In this document: positions 19,079-27,785 of the stretch, in pieces | How positions within the stretch are numbered: the first letter of the stretch is position 1 | Layout of the letters: each line of letters begins with the position of its first letter | Assembly: GCF_020179475.1 (NCBI RefSeq) | Contig: NZ_JAILXZ010000002.1 | Span: 248,001-312,000 of the forward strand | DNA from: Novosphingobium huizhouense | GTDB taxonomy: Bacteria > Pseudomonadota > Alphaproteobacteria > Sphingomonadales > Sphingomonadaceae | DNA: 64,000 nucleotides | Reading direction: 5' to 3' | Program-made: the position numbers and the translations under genes | The notes under the pieces: generated by a model | The model's input: the letters and a program-made list of their open reading frames with translations, nothing else | Databases searched by the model: none | Told to the model about the DNA's origin: nothing

Positions 19079-20107
19079 TCACACCTTGACGATGCCGAGG
19101 TCGATCAGGCTGCGCGCGGTATCGACGATGGTGTCCTCGACCGGATGCAGCGTCCAGCCCACGCGCTGCTGGGCGTGGGCCGAGGAGCCGGCGCGAACCT
19201 TGCCCAGTTCGCCCGCGATCTGCTTGATCGAGCCGCTGAACGGCGCGGCCAGCCGCACGATCAGGTTGGGCAGGCGGCGCGTGGGCACCTTGCGCGCCTC
19301 GGCGCCGAGGCGGCGCTTGAGGATCGCGGCGATCTCGGCGAAGGTCAGGAACGGGCCGGTGGCGAGGAAACGTTCGCCGTCGAGCCCGGGCTGGGTCAGC
19401 GCGCGGACGTGGAGGTCCGCAACGTCACGGACGTCGACGATGCCGAAGCCGACGTCGGGCAGCGCCGGGATCGCCCCTTCGAGCAGCTGCTTGACCAGTT
19501 CGATCGAGGTCGACAGGTCGCCGCTCGTCACCGGACCGAGCACCGCGACCGGATTGACCGAGACGTACTCCATGCCTGCGCCCTCGGCGGCGATCCAGTC
19601 GCGCGCGGCGCGCTCGGCCACCGTCTTGCTGCGCATGTAGGGGGCGACATCGGGGTTTTCGAGCACGGTCCAGTCGGCCTCGGTGAACACCTGCCCCGCC
19701 ACGTAACGATTGGCGGGGTGCCCGTAGCCCACCGCCGCGAACGACGAGGTCTGGACGAAGCGCTTGACCCCGGCCTTCTTCGCCGCACGCAGCGCGCGGA
19801 GCGCCCCGTCGCGCGCCGGGCCGACCAGTTCCTCGGGATCCCTGGGGACGTGGAGCGGAAACGGCGAGGCGACATGCGCAACATGCGTACACCCGGCGGT
19901 CGCCTCGTCCCAGCCGGCGTCGGAGGTGAGGTCCGCAGCGAAGAAGCGCAGGGTTTCGGGCGTGCCGCCGAGCAGCGGGCGCAGCTCCGCCTCGCGCGCA
20001 AGGTTGCGCACGGTTGTGTGGACGGTCCAGCCGGCATCGAGCAGCTGGCGGATCAGGAAGCCGGCGATGTAGCCGCTGCCTCCACTGACGAGAACGGTCT
20101 GGCTCAT
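19079..20107 (-). CDS. NAD(P)-dependent epimerase/reductase, dihydroflavonol-reductase-like
   Basis: A 342-residue extended SDR. The nucleotide fold is VLVSGGSGYIAGFLIRQLLD, with VAHVASPFPL and the catalytic YMRSK (Y-x3-K) around residue 160. Sequence style matches dihydroflavonol-4-reductase-like or aldehyde-reductase enzymes. It lies 12 bases downstream of the classical SDR gene on the same strand, so the two form an operon. It is convergent with the molybdenum gene. Substrate unknown. Confidence 0.85.
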   Translation of the reverse strand: MSQTVLVSGGSGYIAGFLIRQLLDAGWTVHTTVRNLAREAELRPLLGGTPETLRFFAADLTSDAGWDEATAGCTHVAHVASPFPLHVPRDPEELVGPARDGALRALRAAKKAGVKRFVQTSSFAAVGYGHPANRYVAGQVFTEADWTVLENPDVAPYMRSKTVAERAARDWIAAEGAGMEYVSVNPVAVLGPVTSGDLSTSIELVKQLLEGAIPALPDVGFGIVDVRDVADLHVRALTQPGLDGERFLATGPFLTFAEIAAILKRRLGAEARKVPTRRLPNLIVRLAAPFSGSIKQIAGELGKVRAGSSAHAQQRVGWTLHPVEDTIVDTARSLIDLGIVKV

Positions 20108-20119
20108 CGATACTCCCCC

Positions 20120-20842
20120 TCAGAACGCGAGCATGATCCGGCGGGCGAGCGCCGGCGAAATCGAGTAGACCCGGCGCAGGAACTTGACCTGGCCGACATT
20201 GGCTTCATCGGCATTGCGCTCCATCGCCCGGACGATTTCGGCGGCGCAGGCTTCGGGCGCGAGCTTCTTGTTCGTGCGGTCGGCGGTCATCGCCGTATCG
20301 ACCACCGGAGGCAGCACCTCGAGCACGTGGATGCGGGTGTGCTCAAGTTGCTTACGCAAGGACATCGTATAGCTGCGCAGCGCGGCCTTGGTGGCGCAGT
20401 AGATGGCGCTGCCGGTGTTGGGCGCGATGGCGAGCCCGGAGGTGACGTTGACGATCATCGCCTCGGGCCGGCCGCGCAAGGTTTCCATCAGGCCGGCGAT
20501 CAGGCGGATCGGGGCATGGACATTGAGCTGAAGGATGCGTTCGTCGGCCGCCGCATCGGGAATGGCGGTGCGATAATCGTGCGTCACGCCCATCCCGGCG
20601 TTGTTGATGAGCACGTCGACCGGCCGCCCGGCCACCGCCGAGAGCAGCCCGGAGACGCCCTCGGGCGTCGCGAGGTCGGCGGCAAGCACTTCGAACCCTT
20701 CGGCCTTTGCGGCTTCGATGCGTTCGGGCGTGCGTCCCGTAACGAGGACTTGCGCCCCCTTGTCGCGCAATTGCCGCGCCAGGCGCAGGCCGATGCCGTC
20801 GGTGCCGCCGGTCAGCAGCACCAGTTTGCCTTCGAGCTTCAT
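20120..20842 (-). CDS. Short-chain dehydrogenase/reductase (DltE-like)
   Basis: A 240-residue classical SDR with the cofactor motif TGGTDGIGLRLARQL, the NNAG motif (VLINNAGMG), the catalytic Ser (VTSGLAIAPN) and YCATK (Y-x3-K). It resembles the DltE-like subgroup. The final residues SPALARRIMLAF form a hydrophobic or basic tail. It is followed after 12 bases by the extended SDR and preceded by a near-perfect inverted repeat that could be its operator. Substrate unknown. Confidence 0.87.
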   Translation of the reverse strand: MKLEGKLVLLTGGTDGIGLRLARQLRDKGAQVLVTGRTPERIEAAKAEGFEVLAADLATPEGVSGLLSAVAGRPVDVLINNAGMGVTHDYRTAIPDAAADERILQLNVHAPIRLIAGLMETLRGRPEAMIVNVTSGLAIAPNTGSAIYCATKAALRSYTMSLRKQLEHTRIHVLEVLPPVVDTAMTADRTNKKLAPEACAAEIVRAMERNADEANVGQVKFLRRVYSISPALARRIMLAF

Positions 20843-20910
20843 GCGACCATCTCCCCCACACGTGTCGGCGCGGGGGAGACTATCATGTAAGTTGCAAGAC
20901 GCAACCTTAC
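20843..20910 (-). promoter_or_regulatory. Inverted repeat upstream of the SDR operon
   Basis: GTAAGTTGC (20887-20895), AAGAC, GCAACCTTAC (20901-20910) form an inverted repeat with a single-base bulge, 45 bases upstream of the SDR start and overlapping the gor stop codon. No T-run follows on either strand, so a protein-binding site is more likely than a terminator. The core GTTGC-N5-GCAAC resembles GTTGC-N4-GCAAC at 15734-15747. Confidence 0.45.
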
Positions 20911-22265
20911 TTGAGCAGGACGAGTTCCTCGGCCATCGAGGGATGGAGCGCGACGGTATCGTCGAACGCCGCCTTGGTCAGCCCCGCCTTGACCGCCACT
21001 GCCGCCACCTGAAGGATTTCGGGCGCTTCGGGGCCGATCATGTGGATGCCGAGCACGCGGTCGGTGTTGGCGTCGACGACCATCTTGTAGAGCCCGCGCT
21101 CGGGCCGATGGCCGAACACGTTCTTCATCGGGCGGAAGTCCGAGGAATAGACCTTGACGTTGCCATAGCGATTGCGCGCCTGGCCTTCGGTGAGGCCGAC
21201 CGCGGCGAGCGGGGGCTGCGAGAACACCGCGCTCGGGATGCAGTCGTAGTCGACATGGGTGTCCTTGCCCGCGAACACGCGGTCGGCGAAGGCCTGGCCC
21301 TCGCGGATCGCCACGGGCGTGAGCTGCACGCGATCCGTTACGTCACCCACCGCATAGATGCTTTCGCAGGTCGTGCGGTTGTGGACGTCGACCCTGATCT
21401 CGCCCCGTTCGCCCAGTTCGACCCCGGCATTCTCCAGGCCAAGTCCTTCGACCTTGGGCTTGCGGCCCGTGGCCACGAGGATCACGTCGGCAATCAGCGG
21501 ATCGGGCTGGTTCTTGAGGTACGCCTCGAGGCAGCCATCCTCGCGCTTGACCACCTTTTCGAACGGGCAATTGAACTTGTACTCGATGCCGCGCGCCATG
21601 GTGATCTGCAGCAAGCGGTCGCGCAGGGTCTCGTCGTAGCCGCGCAGCAGCGTCTCGCTGCGGTTGACCACCGTTACGTGACTGCCGAGCGCATTGAAGA
21701 TCCCCGCAAATTCCAGCGCGATATAGCCGGCCCCGGCGATCACCACCTTGCGCGGCAGCTCGGGCAGATGGAACACCTCGTTCGAGGTGATGCAGTGCTC
21801 GGCGCCTTCGAAAGTGGGCGTCACCGGCCAGGCGCCGGTCGCGACGAGGATGTATTTCGCGGTGATCTCGCGGCCGGTGTCCGCCAGCCTGACCGAATGC
21901 GGCCCGGTGATCGTGGCGCGTTCGAGGAAGCGCTCGACCTTGTTGTTCTCGAGCGTGGAGGTGTAGGCCGCGTTCAGCCGGTCGACGTCCTTGGCTACCG
22001 CATCGCGCAGGGTCGGCCAGTCGAAGGTCATCTTGTCGACGGTCCAGCCATAGTTGGCCGCGTCCTGCAGTTCCTCGGCGAAGTGCGAGCCGTAGACCAG
22101 CAGCTTCTTGGGCACGCAGCCGCGGATCACGCAGGTCCCGCCGACGCGGAATTCCTCGGCGACCGCCACGCGCGCGCCGTGCGAGGACGCGATGCGGCTT
22201 GCGCGCACCCCGCCCGAGCCCGCGCCGATGACGAAGAGATCGTAGTCGTAGTCCTGCTCGGGCAT
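20907..22265 (-). CDS. gor: Glutathione-disulfide reductase
   Basis: A 452-residue FAD/NADPH disulfide reductase. The redox-active pair is in GGTCVIRGCVPKK near residue 43. The second nucleotide fold is KVVIAGAGYIALEFAGIF, and the C-terminal interface has ALHPSMAEELV with the active-site His; the usual Thr of HPT is Ser here. The enzyme keeps glutathione reduced. The ATG at 22265 is chosen because GGAGA stands seven bases upstream; an ATG at 22277 has no ribosome site. Two CGTTACG heptamers lie inside (21336, 21672). Confidence 0.94.
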   Translation of the reverse strand: MPEQDYDYDLFVIGAGSGGVRASRIASSHGARVAVAEEFRVGGTCVIRGCVPKKLLVYGSHFAEELQDAANYGWTVDKMTFDWPTLRDAVAKDVDRLNAAYTSTLENNKVERFLERATITGPHSVRLADTGREITAKYILVATGAWPVTPTFEGAEHCITSNEVFHLPELPRKVVIAGAGYIALEFAGIFNALGSHVTVVNRSETLLRGYDETLRDRLLQITMARGIEYKFNCPFEKVVKREDGCLEAYLKNQPDPLIADVILVATGRKPKVEGLGLENAGVELGERGEIRVDVHNRTTCESIYAVGDVTDRVQLTPVAIREGQAFADRVFAGKDTHVDYDCIPSAVFSQPPLAAVGLTEGQARNRYGNVKVYSSDFRPMKNVFGHRPERGLYKMVVDANTDRVLGIHMIGPEAPEILQVAAVAVKAGLTKAAFDDTVALHPSMAEELVLLK

Positions 22266-22340
22266 CGGATTCTCCATGGCGTGCGCATATTGTGGGCGCA
22301 CATTGCGTTTCCAAGAGCCGCCAAGGCCGGTGGCGGCGGG

Positions 22341-22673
22341 TCAGCGCTTCTTCTTGGCGATGGTCGCGGTGAAATCGGGGTCCTTGTTGGCCACCCAGTC
22401 GACGAACTTGCGCACCGTCGGGTTGGCGAGCAGCTGGTCGACGTCGAGCCCGGCGCGTTGCAGCTCCGAGTTGGTGAAGTTGGCGATCAGCGTCTGCTGG
22501 CAGATGCCGTGCATCGGCACGACGTCGCGGCCGCCGCGGCTCTTGGGGACCGGATGGTGCCAGACGATCGTGCTGCCGGTGGGCCGGCCGCAGAGCCAGC
22601 AGGGCACCGGCGGCGGCGCCTGCTCTTCGGGCTCGTCGTCGACGTAGGGGTCGTACTTGTTCTTGCGCGCCAT
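22341..22673 (-). CDS. Small HNH-domain protein
   Basis: A 110-residue protein with a charged N terminus followed by an HNH-like zinc nuclease core. The core comprises CWLCGRPTGSTIVWHHPVPKSRGG, written here as two pieces CWLC and WHHPVPKSRGG, then MHGICQQTL and an N-rich helix. The usual second Cys pair is incomplete (one Cys in GICQ). The C terminus is basic (IAKKKR). The ATG at 22673 is four bases past the pgi stop, so it is co-transcribed with pgi. HNH proteins cut DNA or RNA; the target here is unknown. Confidence 0.8.
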   Translation of the reverse strand: MARKNKYDPYVDDEPEEQAPPPVPCWLCGRPTGSTIVWHHPVPKSRGGRDVVPMHGICQQTLIANFTNSELQRAGLDVDQLLANPTVRKFVDWVANKDPDFTATIAKKKR

Positions 22674-22677
22674 AACG

Positions 22678-24198
22678 TTACGCCCCGATGCCGGCCGCCG
22701 CGAGCAGCGCTTCGGTCGACGGATCGAAGCCGTCGCCGCCGCCTGCATCGATCTGCTTGGCGATCGCCTTGCCCAGTTCGACGCCGAACTGGTCGAACGG
22801 GTTGATGCCCAGCAGCATCGCCGAAACGAAGGTGCGGTGCTCGTGGAACGCGATCAGCGCGCCGAGCGTGCCCGGCGTCAGGTCGTCGCACAGGATCGTC
22901 GCCGAAGGACGATCGCCCGGGTAAGCGCGCGCGCCATCTTCGCTCGCCTTGCCCGCCATCAGCGCCGCCCCTTGCGCGAAGCAGTTCGACAGCAGGATCT
23001 GGTGGTGGAGCGGATCGAGGTCGTGCCCCGGAACCTTGACCGCAAGAAAATCGACCGGGATCAGGTGCGTGCCCTGGTGGAGCAGCTGGAACACCGCGTG
23101 CTGGGCATCGGTTCCGACCCCGCCCCAGGTGATCGGCGCCGAGGGCCGCGCGAGCGGCTCGCCCTGTGCCGTAACGCGCTTGCCGTTCGATTCCATCTCG
23201 AGCTGCTGGAGATAGTCGGGCAGCAGCTTGAGCCGCTCGTCGTAGGCGAAGACCGCGCGGGTCTGGCACCGCTTCGCCTGGGTGTAGAACAGGTCGGCGA
23301 AGGCTGCGCGGACCACAACATTGGCGCCATAGGGGGCTTCGATGAAGTGCGTGTCGATCGCGGCGGCGCCGTCGAGGAATTCGGCGAAGGCGTCCCAGCC
23401 CAGTGCGAGCGCGACCGGAAAGCCGATCGACGACCACAGCGAGTAACGCCCGCCGACCGTTTCGCTGAACGGCAGCACGCGGGTTTCGTCGACGCCCCAT
23501 TCGACCGCCTTGTCGGGGCTCGCGGTGAGCGCCACCACGCGGCCGTAGGGATCGGCGACCCCGCCCTGGCGCAGCCAGTCGAGCGCGGAGGCGGCGTTGG
23601 TCATCGTCTCGGTGGTGGTGAAGGTCTTGGAGGCAAGCGCGACCAGCGTGGTTTCGGGATCGCACGCCTTCATCGCCGCTTCGAGCGCGCAGCCGTCGAT
23701 GTTCGAGACGACATGGACCGCGACCTTGGCGTCGTCGCGGGCGAGCGCGTCGATCGCCAGCGCGGGCCCGAGCGCCGAGCCGCCGATGCCGATGTGGATC
23801 AAGCTCTTCACCTCGCCGAGAAGGCCTTCGTGGATCGCCTCGACCAGCCCCTTCATCCGCGCGTGCAGCGCCTCGGCCTCGACCACCGCGGCAGGCGATC
23901 CGATCCCGCGTTCGGCGCTGTGCTGGGCGGCGCGGCCCTCGGTGTTGTTGATCGGCTCGCCGGCGAACAGCGCGTCGCGCTTGCCATCGAGGTCCATCGC
24001 CTTCGCAATGCGGCCCATGACGTCCTCGATCGCCGGCGTCAGATGGGTCTTGCTCCAGTCGAATCGAATCGGACCGCCGGGGACGGCAAGTTCCGAGCAG
24101 TAGCGCGACAGCCGGTCCGCCCCGCCGAAAAGCGCGGAAAGGCTTGGCGTTTCGAGGCTTTCGAGTTCGCGCCAGAGCGCCTGTGCCGGGTCCGCCAT
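22678..24198 (-). CDS. pgi: Glucose-6-phosphate isomerase
   Basis: A 506-residue PGI interconverting glucose 6-phosphate and fructose 6-phosphate. It has the family stretches IGIGGSALGPAL, VLPFSETVGGRYSLWSSIGF with the catalytic Arg-containing GGR, and GTHLIPVDFLAVK. The signature for the active-site Lys region is near the C terminus (FDQFGVELGKAIAKQI). The ATG at 24198 faces the lepB gene divergently. The HNH gene follows within four bases. One CGTTACG overlaps its stop codon. Confidence 0.97.
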   Translation of the reverse strand: MADPAQALWRELESLETPSLSALFGGADRLSRYCSELAVPGGPIRFDWSKTHLTPAIEDVMGRIAKAMDLDGKRDALFAGEPINNTEGRAAQHSAERGIGSPAAVVEAEALHARMKGLVEAIHEGLLGEVKSLIHIGIGGSALGPALAIDALARDDAKVAVHVVSNIDGCALEAAMKACDPETTLVALASKTFTTTETMTNAASALDWLRQGGVADPYGRVVALTASPDKAVEWGVDETRVLPFSETVGGRYSLWSSIGFPVALALGWDAFAEFLDGAAAIDTHFIEAPYGANVVVRAAFADLFYTQAKRCQTRAVFAYDERLKLLPDYLQQLEMESNGKRVTAQGEPLARPSAPITWGGVGTDAQHAVFQLLHQGTHLIPVDFLAVKVPGHDLDPLHHQILLSNCFAQGAALMAGKASEDGARAYPGDRPSATILCDDLTPGTLGALIAFHEHRTFVSAMLLGINPFDQFGVELGKAIAKQIDAGGGDGFDPSTEALLAAAGIGA

Positions 24199-24356
24199 TC
24201 GTCTTGTCCTTTCGCAACCGCGAGATGTCGCGCCTCAATGCCCGCTCCGCCTTCGTCCGCCAAGCACTGCCGTTGGTCGAAGCGGCCTGTGCGAAATCGT
24301 ATTTCGCGGCCACGCGTTCCGCGAAATCCCGCTTGACGAAGGCAAGGCCCCTCCAC

Positions 24357-25238
24357 ATGACCGCGACGATGACCGATCAGCCCCAACCTGGCCCGCTCGA
24401 CGAGAGCGCCGCGCCGGCCGAGCCGCTCCCCGGCGAACCCGTCGCGCCTGCGAAGAAGCAAAAGAAGGAGGACAGCTTCCCGGTCTTCCTGATCAAGCTG
24501 GTGCTGGTCGTCGCGATCTTCCGCAGCTTCATCTTCTCGCCGTTCAACATCCCGTCGGAATCGATGCTGCCGCGGCTGGAGAACGGGGACTACCTGCTCG
24601 CCGCCAAGTGGCCGTTCGGCTATTCGAGCTACTCGCTGCCGTTCAGCGCGCCGTTGCTGCCCAAGCGCATCTTCGCAGGCCAGCCCAAGCGCGGCGACGT
24701 GGTGATCTTCAAGGCGCCGCCGGGCAACGACGTCGACTACATCAAGCGCGTGATCGGCCTGCCGGGCGACACCATCCAGATGATCGGCGGCGTGCTGAAC
24801 ATCAACGGCAAGCCGGTGAAGAAGGAGAAGATCGCGGACTTCGTGATCCCGGTCTCGGCCAATACCAGCTGCGTCGCGCCCGAGTTCGAGGCGCTCGAGC
24901 CGGACGGCACCGCAAGCTGCCACTACCCGCAGTTCCGCGAGACGCTGCCCGAGGGCAAGAGCTACAACGTGCTCGACCTCGGCTATCGCCCGCAGGACGA
25001 CACCCCGCCGGTGATCGTGCCCGAAGGCCACCTGTTCCTGATGGGCGACAACCGCGACAACTCGATGGACAGCCGCTTCCCGGCGGTCGAAGGCGCAGGG
25101 ATCGGCCTCGTGCCGCAGGACAACCTCGTCGGCCGCGCGACGATCGTGATGTGGTCGACCGACGGCAGCGCCAACTGGTTCCTGCCCTGGACCTGGTTCA
25201 CCGCCGCCCGCTGGAGCCGCATCGGGGGCCTGTTCTGA
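24357..25238 (+). CDS. lepB: Signal peptidase I LepB
   Basis: A 293-residue membrane protease that removes signal peptides from exported proteins. An acidic Pro-rich cytoplasmic N terminus is followed by one TM segment (VFLIKLVLVVAIFRSFIF). The catalytic Ser is in NIPSESMLP and the general-base Lys in VDYIKRVIGLPGD. The family box MGDNRDNSMDSR follows. The ATG at 24357 is taken; another ATG four codons on is possible. It starts the lepB-rnc-era group, and its stop overlaps the first codon of rnc. Confidence 0.96.
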   Translation: MTATMTDQPQPGPLDESAAPAEPLPGEPVAPAKKQKKEDSFPVFLIKLVLVVAIFRSFIFSPFNIPSESMLPRLENGDYLLAAKWPFGYSSYSLPFSAPLLPKRIFAGQPKRGDVVIFKAPPGNDVDYIKRVIGLPGDTIQMIGGVLNINGKPVKKEKIADFVIPVSANTSCVAPEFEALEPDGTASCHYPQFRETLPEGKSYNVLDLGYRPQDDTPPVIVPEGHLFLMGDNRDNSMDSRFPAVEGAGIGLVPQDNLVGRATIVMWSTDGSANWFLPWTWFTAARWSRIGGLF

Positions 25239-25924
25239 GCAAGGCCCCTGCCCCCGCGCCCAGCGACGAGACGGCGACCTACCTGACCGACCTTACCGGC
25301 GCGCCGTTGCAGAACGGCGCGCTGTGGCACGCGGCGCTGACCCACGGATCGCTGGGCGAGCCATGCGACTACCAGCGGCTCGAATTCCTCGGCGACCGCG
25401 TGCTCGGCCTGGTGATCGCCGACTGGCTCTACGAGACCACCGGCGCGGCCGAAGGCAAGCTGTCGCAGCGGCTCAACGCGCTGGTCAGCCGCGAGACCTG
25501 CGCCGACGTCGCCCGCGCGCTCGGCGTGCCGCCGCACATCCGCATGGGCAAGCAGGCGCGCGACGACGGCGGCGCGAACAGCGACAACATCCTCGGCGAC
25601 GTGATGGAAGCGCTGATCGGCGCGCTGTTCCTCGAACGCGGCTTCGACGCGGCGCGCGCCTTCGTGCGCAAGGCCTGGGCCAGGCCGATGGCCGGTGGCA
25701 CCGGGCAGCGCAAGCACCCCAAGGCGGCGCTGCAGGAATGGGCCGCGGGCAACCGGCGCAAGCCCCCGGTCTATACGCTGGCGAGCCGCGACGGCCCGGA
25801 CCATGCCACGGTGTTCACCGTGCGCGTCAGCGTCGGCGGCGTGGGCGAGGCCGAGGCGCGCGGATCGAGCAAGCAGGAAGCCGAGACCGCAGCCGCGCGG
25901 ATGTTCATGGAGCGCTTCGGCTGA
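25235..25924 (+). CDS. rnc: Ribonuclease III, probable CTG start
   Basis: A 229-residue double-strand RNA endonuclease. It has the catalytic signature RLEFLGDRVLGLV (with E and D ligands) and the second acidic site DVMEALIGALFLERG. The C-terminal dsRNA-binding domain has HPKAALQEWA and GSSKQEAETAAARMF. No ATG, GTG or TTG is available in the correct frame that keeps the N terminus: the frame enters from lepB, and the only start-like codon before the domain is CTG at 25235, overlapping the lepB stop as CTGA, with GGGGG seven bases upstream. The next TTG (25306) would remove part of the first helix. Confidence 0.95.
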   Translation: MSKAPAPAPSDETATYLTDLTGAPLQNGALWHAALTHGSLGEPCDYQRLEFLGDRVLGLVIADWLYETTGAAEGKLSQRLNALVSRETCADVARALGVPPHIRMGKQARDDGGANSDNILGDVMEALIGALFLERGFDAARAFVRKAWARPMAGGTGQRKHPKAALQEWAAGNRRKPPVYTLASRDGPDHATVFTVRVSVGGVGEAEARGSSKQEAETAAARMFMERFG

Positions 25925-25972
25925 TATACCGGGCGCAGAACAGCTCCTCCAAAAGAACGGAATACACGTAAC

Positions 25973-26866
25973 GTGACGGAAAAGTGCGGCCTCGTCGCCG
26001 TGATCGGCGCCCCCAACGCGGGCAAGTCGACCCTCGTCAACGCGCTCGTCGGCCAGAAGGTCGCGATCGTCTCGGCCAAGGCGCAGACGACACGCGCGCG
26101 GTTGATGGGCATCGCGCTCGAAGGCGAGACGCAGATCATCCTCGCCGATACGCCGGGGCTGTTCGAGCCCAAGCGCCGGCTCGACCGCGCGATGGTCAAC
26201 GCGGTGTGGGAAGGCGCATCGGAAGCCGACGCGATCCTGCTGGTGGTCGATGCGCGCAAGAAGAAGCGCGACTATCTCGAACCGATCCTGGCGAGCCTGA
26301 AGGACCGGCCCGAGCGCAAGATCCTCGTGCTCAACAAGGTCGACGCCACCCCGAAGGAACCGCTGCTGGTCGCGGCTGAAGACCTCGTGCCGCTGGGCAA
26401 CTTCGACGAGGTGTTCTTCGTTTCGGCGCTGACCAACGACGGCGTGGCGGAACTCAAGACCCGGCTCGCCGCGCTGATGCCCGAAGGCGCGTGGCACTAT
26501 CCCGAGGACCAGGTGTCGGACGCCTCGGAGCGCCTGCTTGCCGCGGAGATCACCCGCGAGCAGATCTATCGCCAGCTCCACGACGAGCTGCCCTACGACA
26601 GCGCGGTGCGGCCCGAGAGCTACACGCACCGCAACGACGGCTCGGTCGAGATCCACCAGCAGATCGTCATCGCGCGCGACAGCCAGCGCGGGATCGTGCT
26701 CGGCAAGGGCGGGTCGAAGCTCAAGTCGATCGGCGAAGCGGCGCGCAAGGAGCTGGCCGAGCTGCTGGGCGTGAAGGTCCACCTCTTCCTCCACGTCAAG
26801 GTCGAGGAGAACTGGGCCGAGAGCAAGGAAATCTATGAGGAAATCGGGCTCGACTGGGTCAAGTGA
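25973..26866 (+). CDS. era: GTPase Era
   Basis: A 297-residue ribosome-assembly GTPase. It shows G1 (GAPNAGKST, residues about 11-19), G3 (DTPG), G4 (NKVD) and the C-terminal KH domain (IVLGKGGSKLKSIGEAARKEL), which binds 16S rRNA. The start is GTG at 25973; a CGTTACG heptamer in reverse orientation (25967-25973) ends on its first base. It follows rnc by 48 bases. recO, often next in other bacteria, is absent here. Confidence 0.97.
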   Translation: MTEKCGLVAVIGAPNAGKSTLVNALVGQKVAIVSAKAQTTRARLMGIALEGETQIILADTPGLFEPKRRLDRAMVNAVWEGASEADAILLVVDARKKKRDYLEPILASLKDRPERKILVLNKVDATPKEPLLVAAEDLVPLGNFDEVFFVSALTNDGVAELKTRLAALMPEGAWHYPEDQVSDASERLLAAEITREQIYRQLHDELPYDSAVRPESYTHRNDGSVEIHQQIVIARDSQRGIVLGKGGSKLKSIGEAARKELAELLGVKVHLFLHVKVEENWAESKEIYEEIGLDWVK

Positions 26867-26941
26867 GCCCGCCTTGGCAAACGCCCCGCGATTGACCCTG
26901 CCCGCGGCCTGCCGCAAGTTCGCGGCGGGGGGAACCGGACG

Positions 26942-27709
26942 ATGATCGACAATGCGCCCTTACTGCTGATCGGCTGCACGCTGCTGATCGCGATGATGGG
27001 CTGCTATGGCCTGGGCTTCGTGCTGCACGCGGTGCTGGCGCGCGGCCGCGAGGACACCTCGACCAGCGACGAGAGCTACGTCCTGTCGGGCGTGTTCGGC
27101 CTGCTCGCGCTGCTGATGGCCTTCGCCTTCAGCCTGGCGATCGGCCGTTACGAGACGCGTCGCCAGCTGGTGATCGACGAAGCCAATGCGATCAGCACGA
27201 TGGCGAGCCGGCTCGGCCTGCTCGACGAACGCCAGCGCGGCGCGCTGATGCTGCCGCTGGCGACCTATGCCCGCGCCCGCGCCGAAACCGGACTGATCGA
27301 CGACGAGGTGCGCTGGGAGAACGGCGTCCGTGCGGCAGCGAAGCTGTGCGACGGGTTCGGCGACCTGATGTTCGCAACGTTGCGGTCGATGCCGCCCGAT
27401 ACGCGCGGCCCCTCGCTGACGCAGGCCTACAACGAGATGTGCGATCTCGCGACCTCGCGCCACGCCGCGCGCAAGGCGCGCCTGCCGGTCGAAGTGCTGA
27501 TGCTGCTCGCGCTCTACTGCTGCGCCGGCGCGGCGATGCTCGGCTATACGCTGTCGGGCACGGGCAAGCGGCACCTGCTCGCCTCGACGATCTTCTTCGG
27601 TCTGCTCGCAAGCGCCTTCGTCACGATCCTCGACCTTGACCGGCCGCGCGGCGGGGCGATCCTGGTGCCGCAGGACGAACTCGAGACGGTCGCCAGGTCG
27701 ATTGCATGA
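26942..27709 (+). CDS. DUF4239 (bestrophin-like) membrane protein
   Basis: A 255-residue inner-membrane protein. Two N-terminal TM helices (LLLIGCTLLIAMMGCYGLGF and VFGLLALLMAFAFSLAIG) are followed by the DUF4239 hallmark RRQLVIDEANAISTMASR. A soluble helical part follows, then two C-terminal helices (VEVLMLLALYCCAGAAMLGY and TIFFGLLASAFVTILDL) ending in DRPRGG. The family is related to bestrophin channels, but function is unproven. It stands 75 bases after era. Confidence 0.82.
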   Translation: MIDNAPLLLIGCTLLIAMMGCYGLGFVLHAVLARGREDTSTSDESYVLSGVFGLLALLMAFAFSLAIGRYETRRQLVIDEANAISTMASRLGLLDERQRGALMLPLATYARARAETGLIDDEVRWENGVRAAAKLCDGFGDLMFATLRSMPPDTRGPSLTQAYNEMCDLATSRHAARKARLPVEVLMLLALYCCAGAAMLGYTLSGTGKRHLLASTIFFGLLASAFVTILDLDRPRGGAILVPQDELETVARSIA

Positions 27710-27785
27710 CGGCGCGAAGGGACCGGCCGGTTCGGACGTTGAACCCCGCGCCGCCCCGGGGCCCGGGCGGCCGATGGAGTATTCG

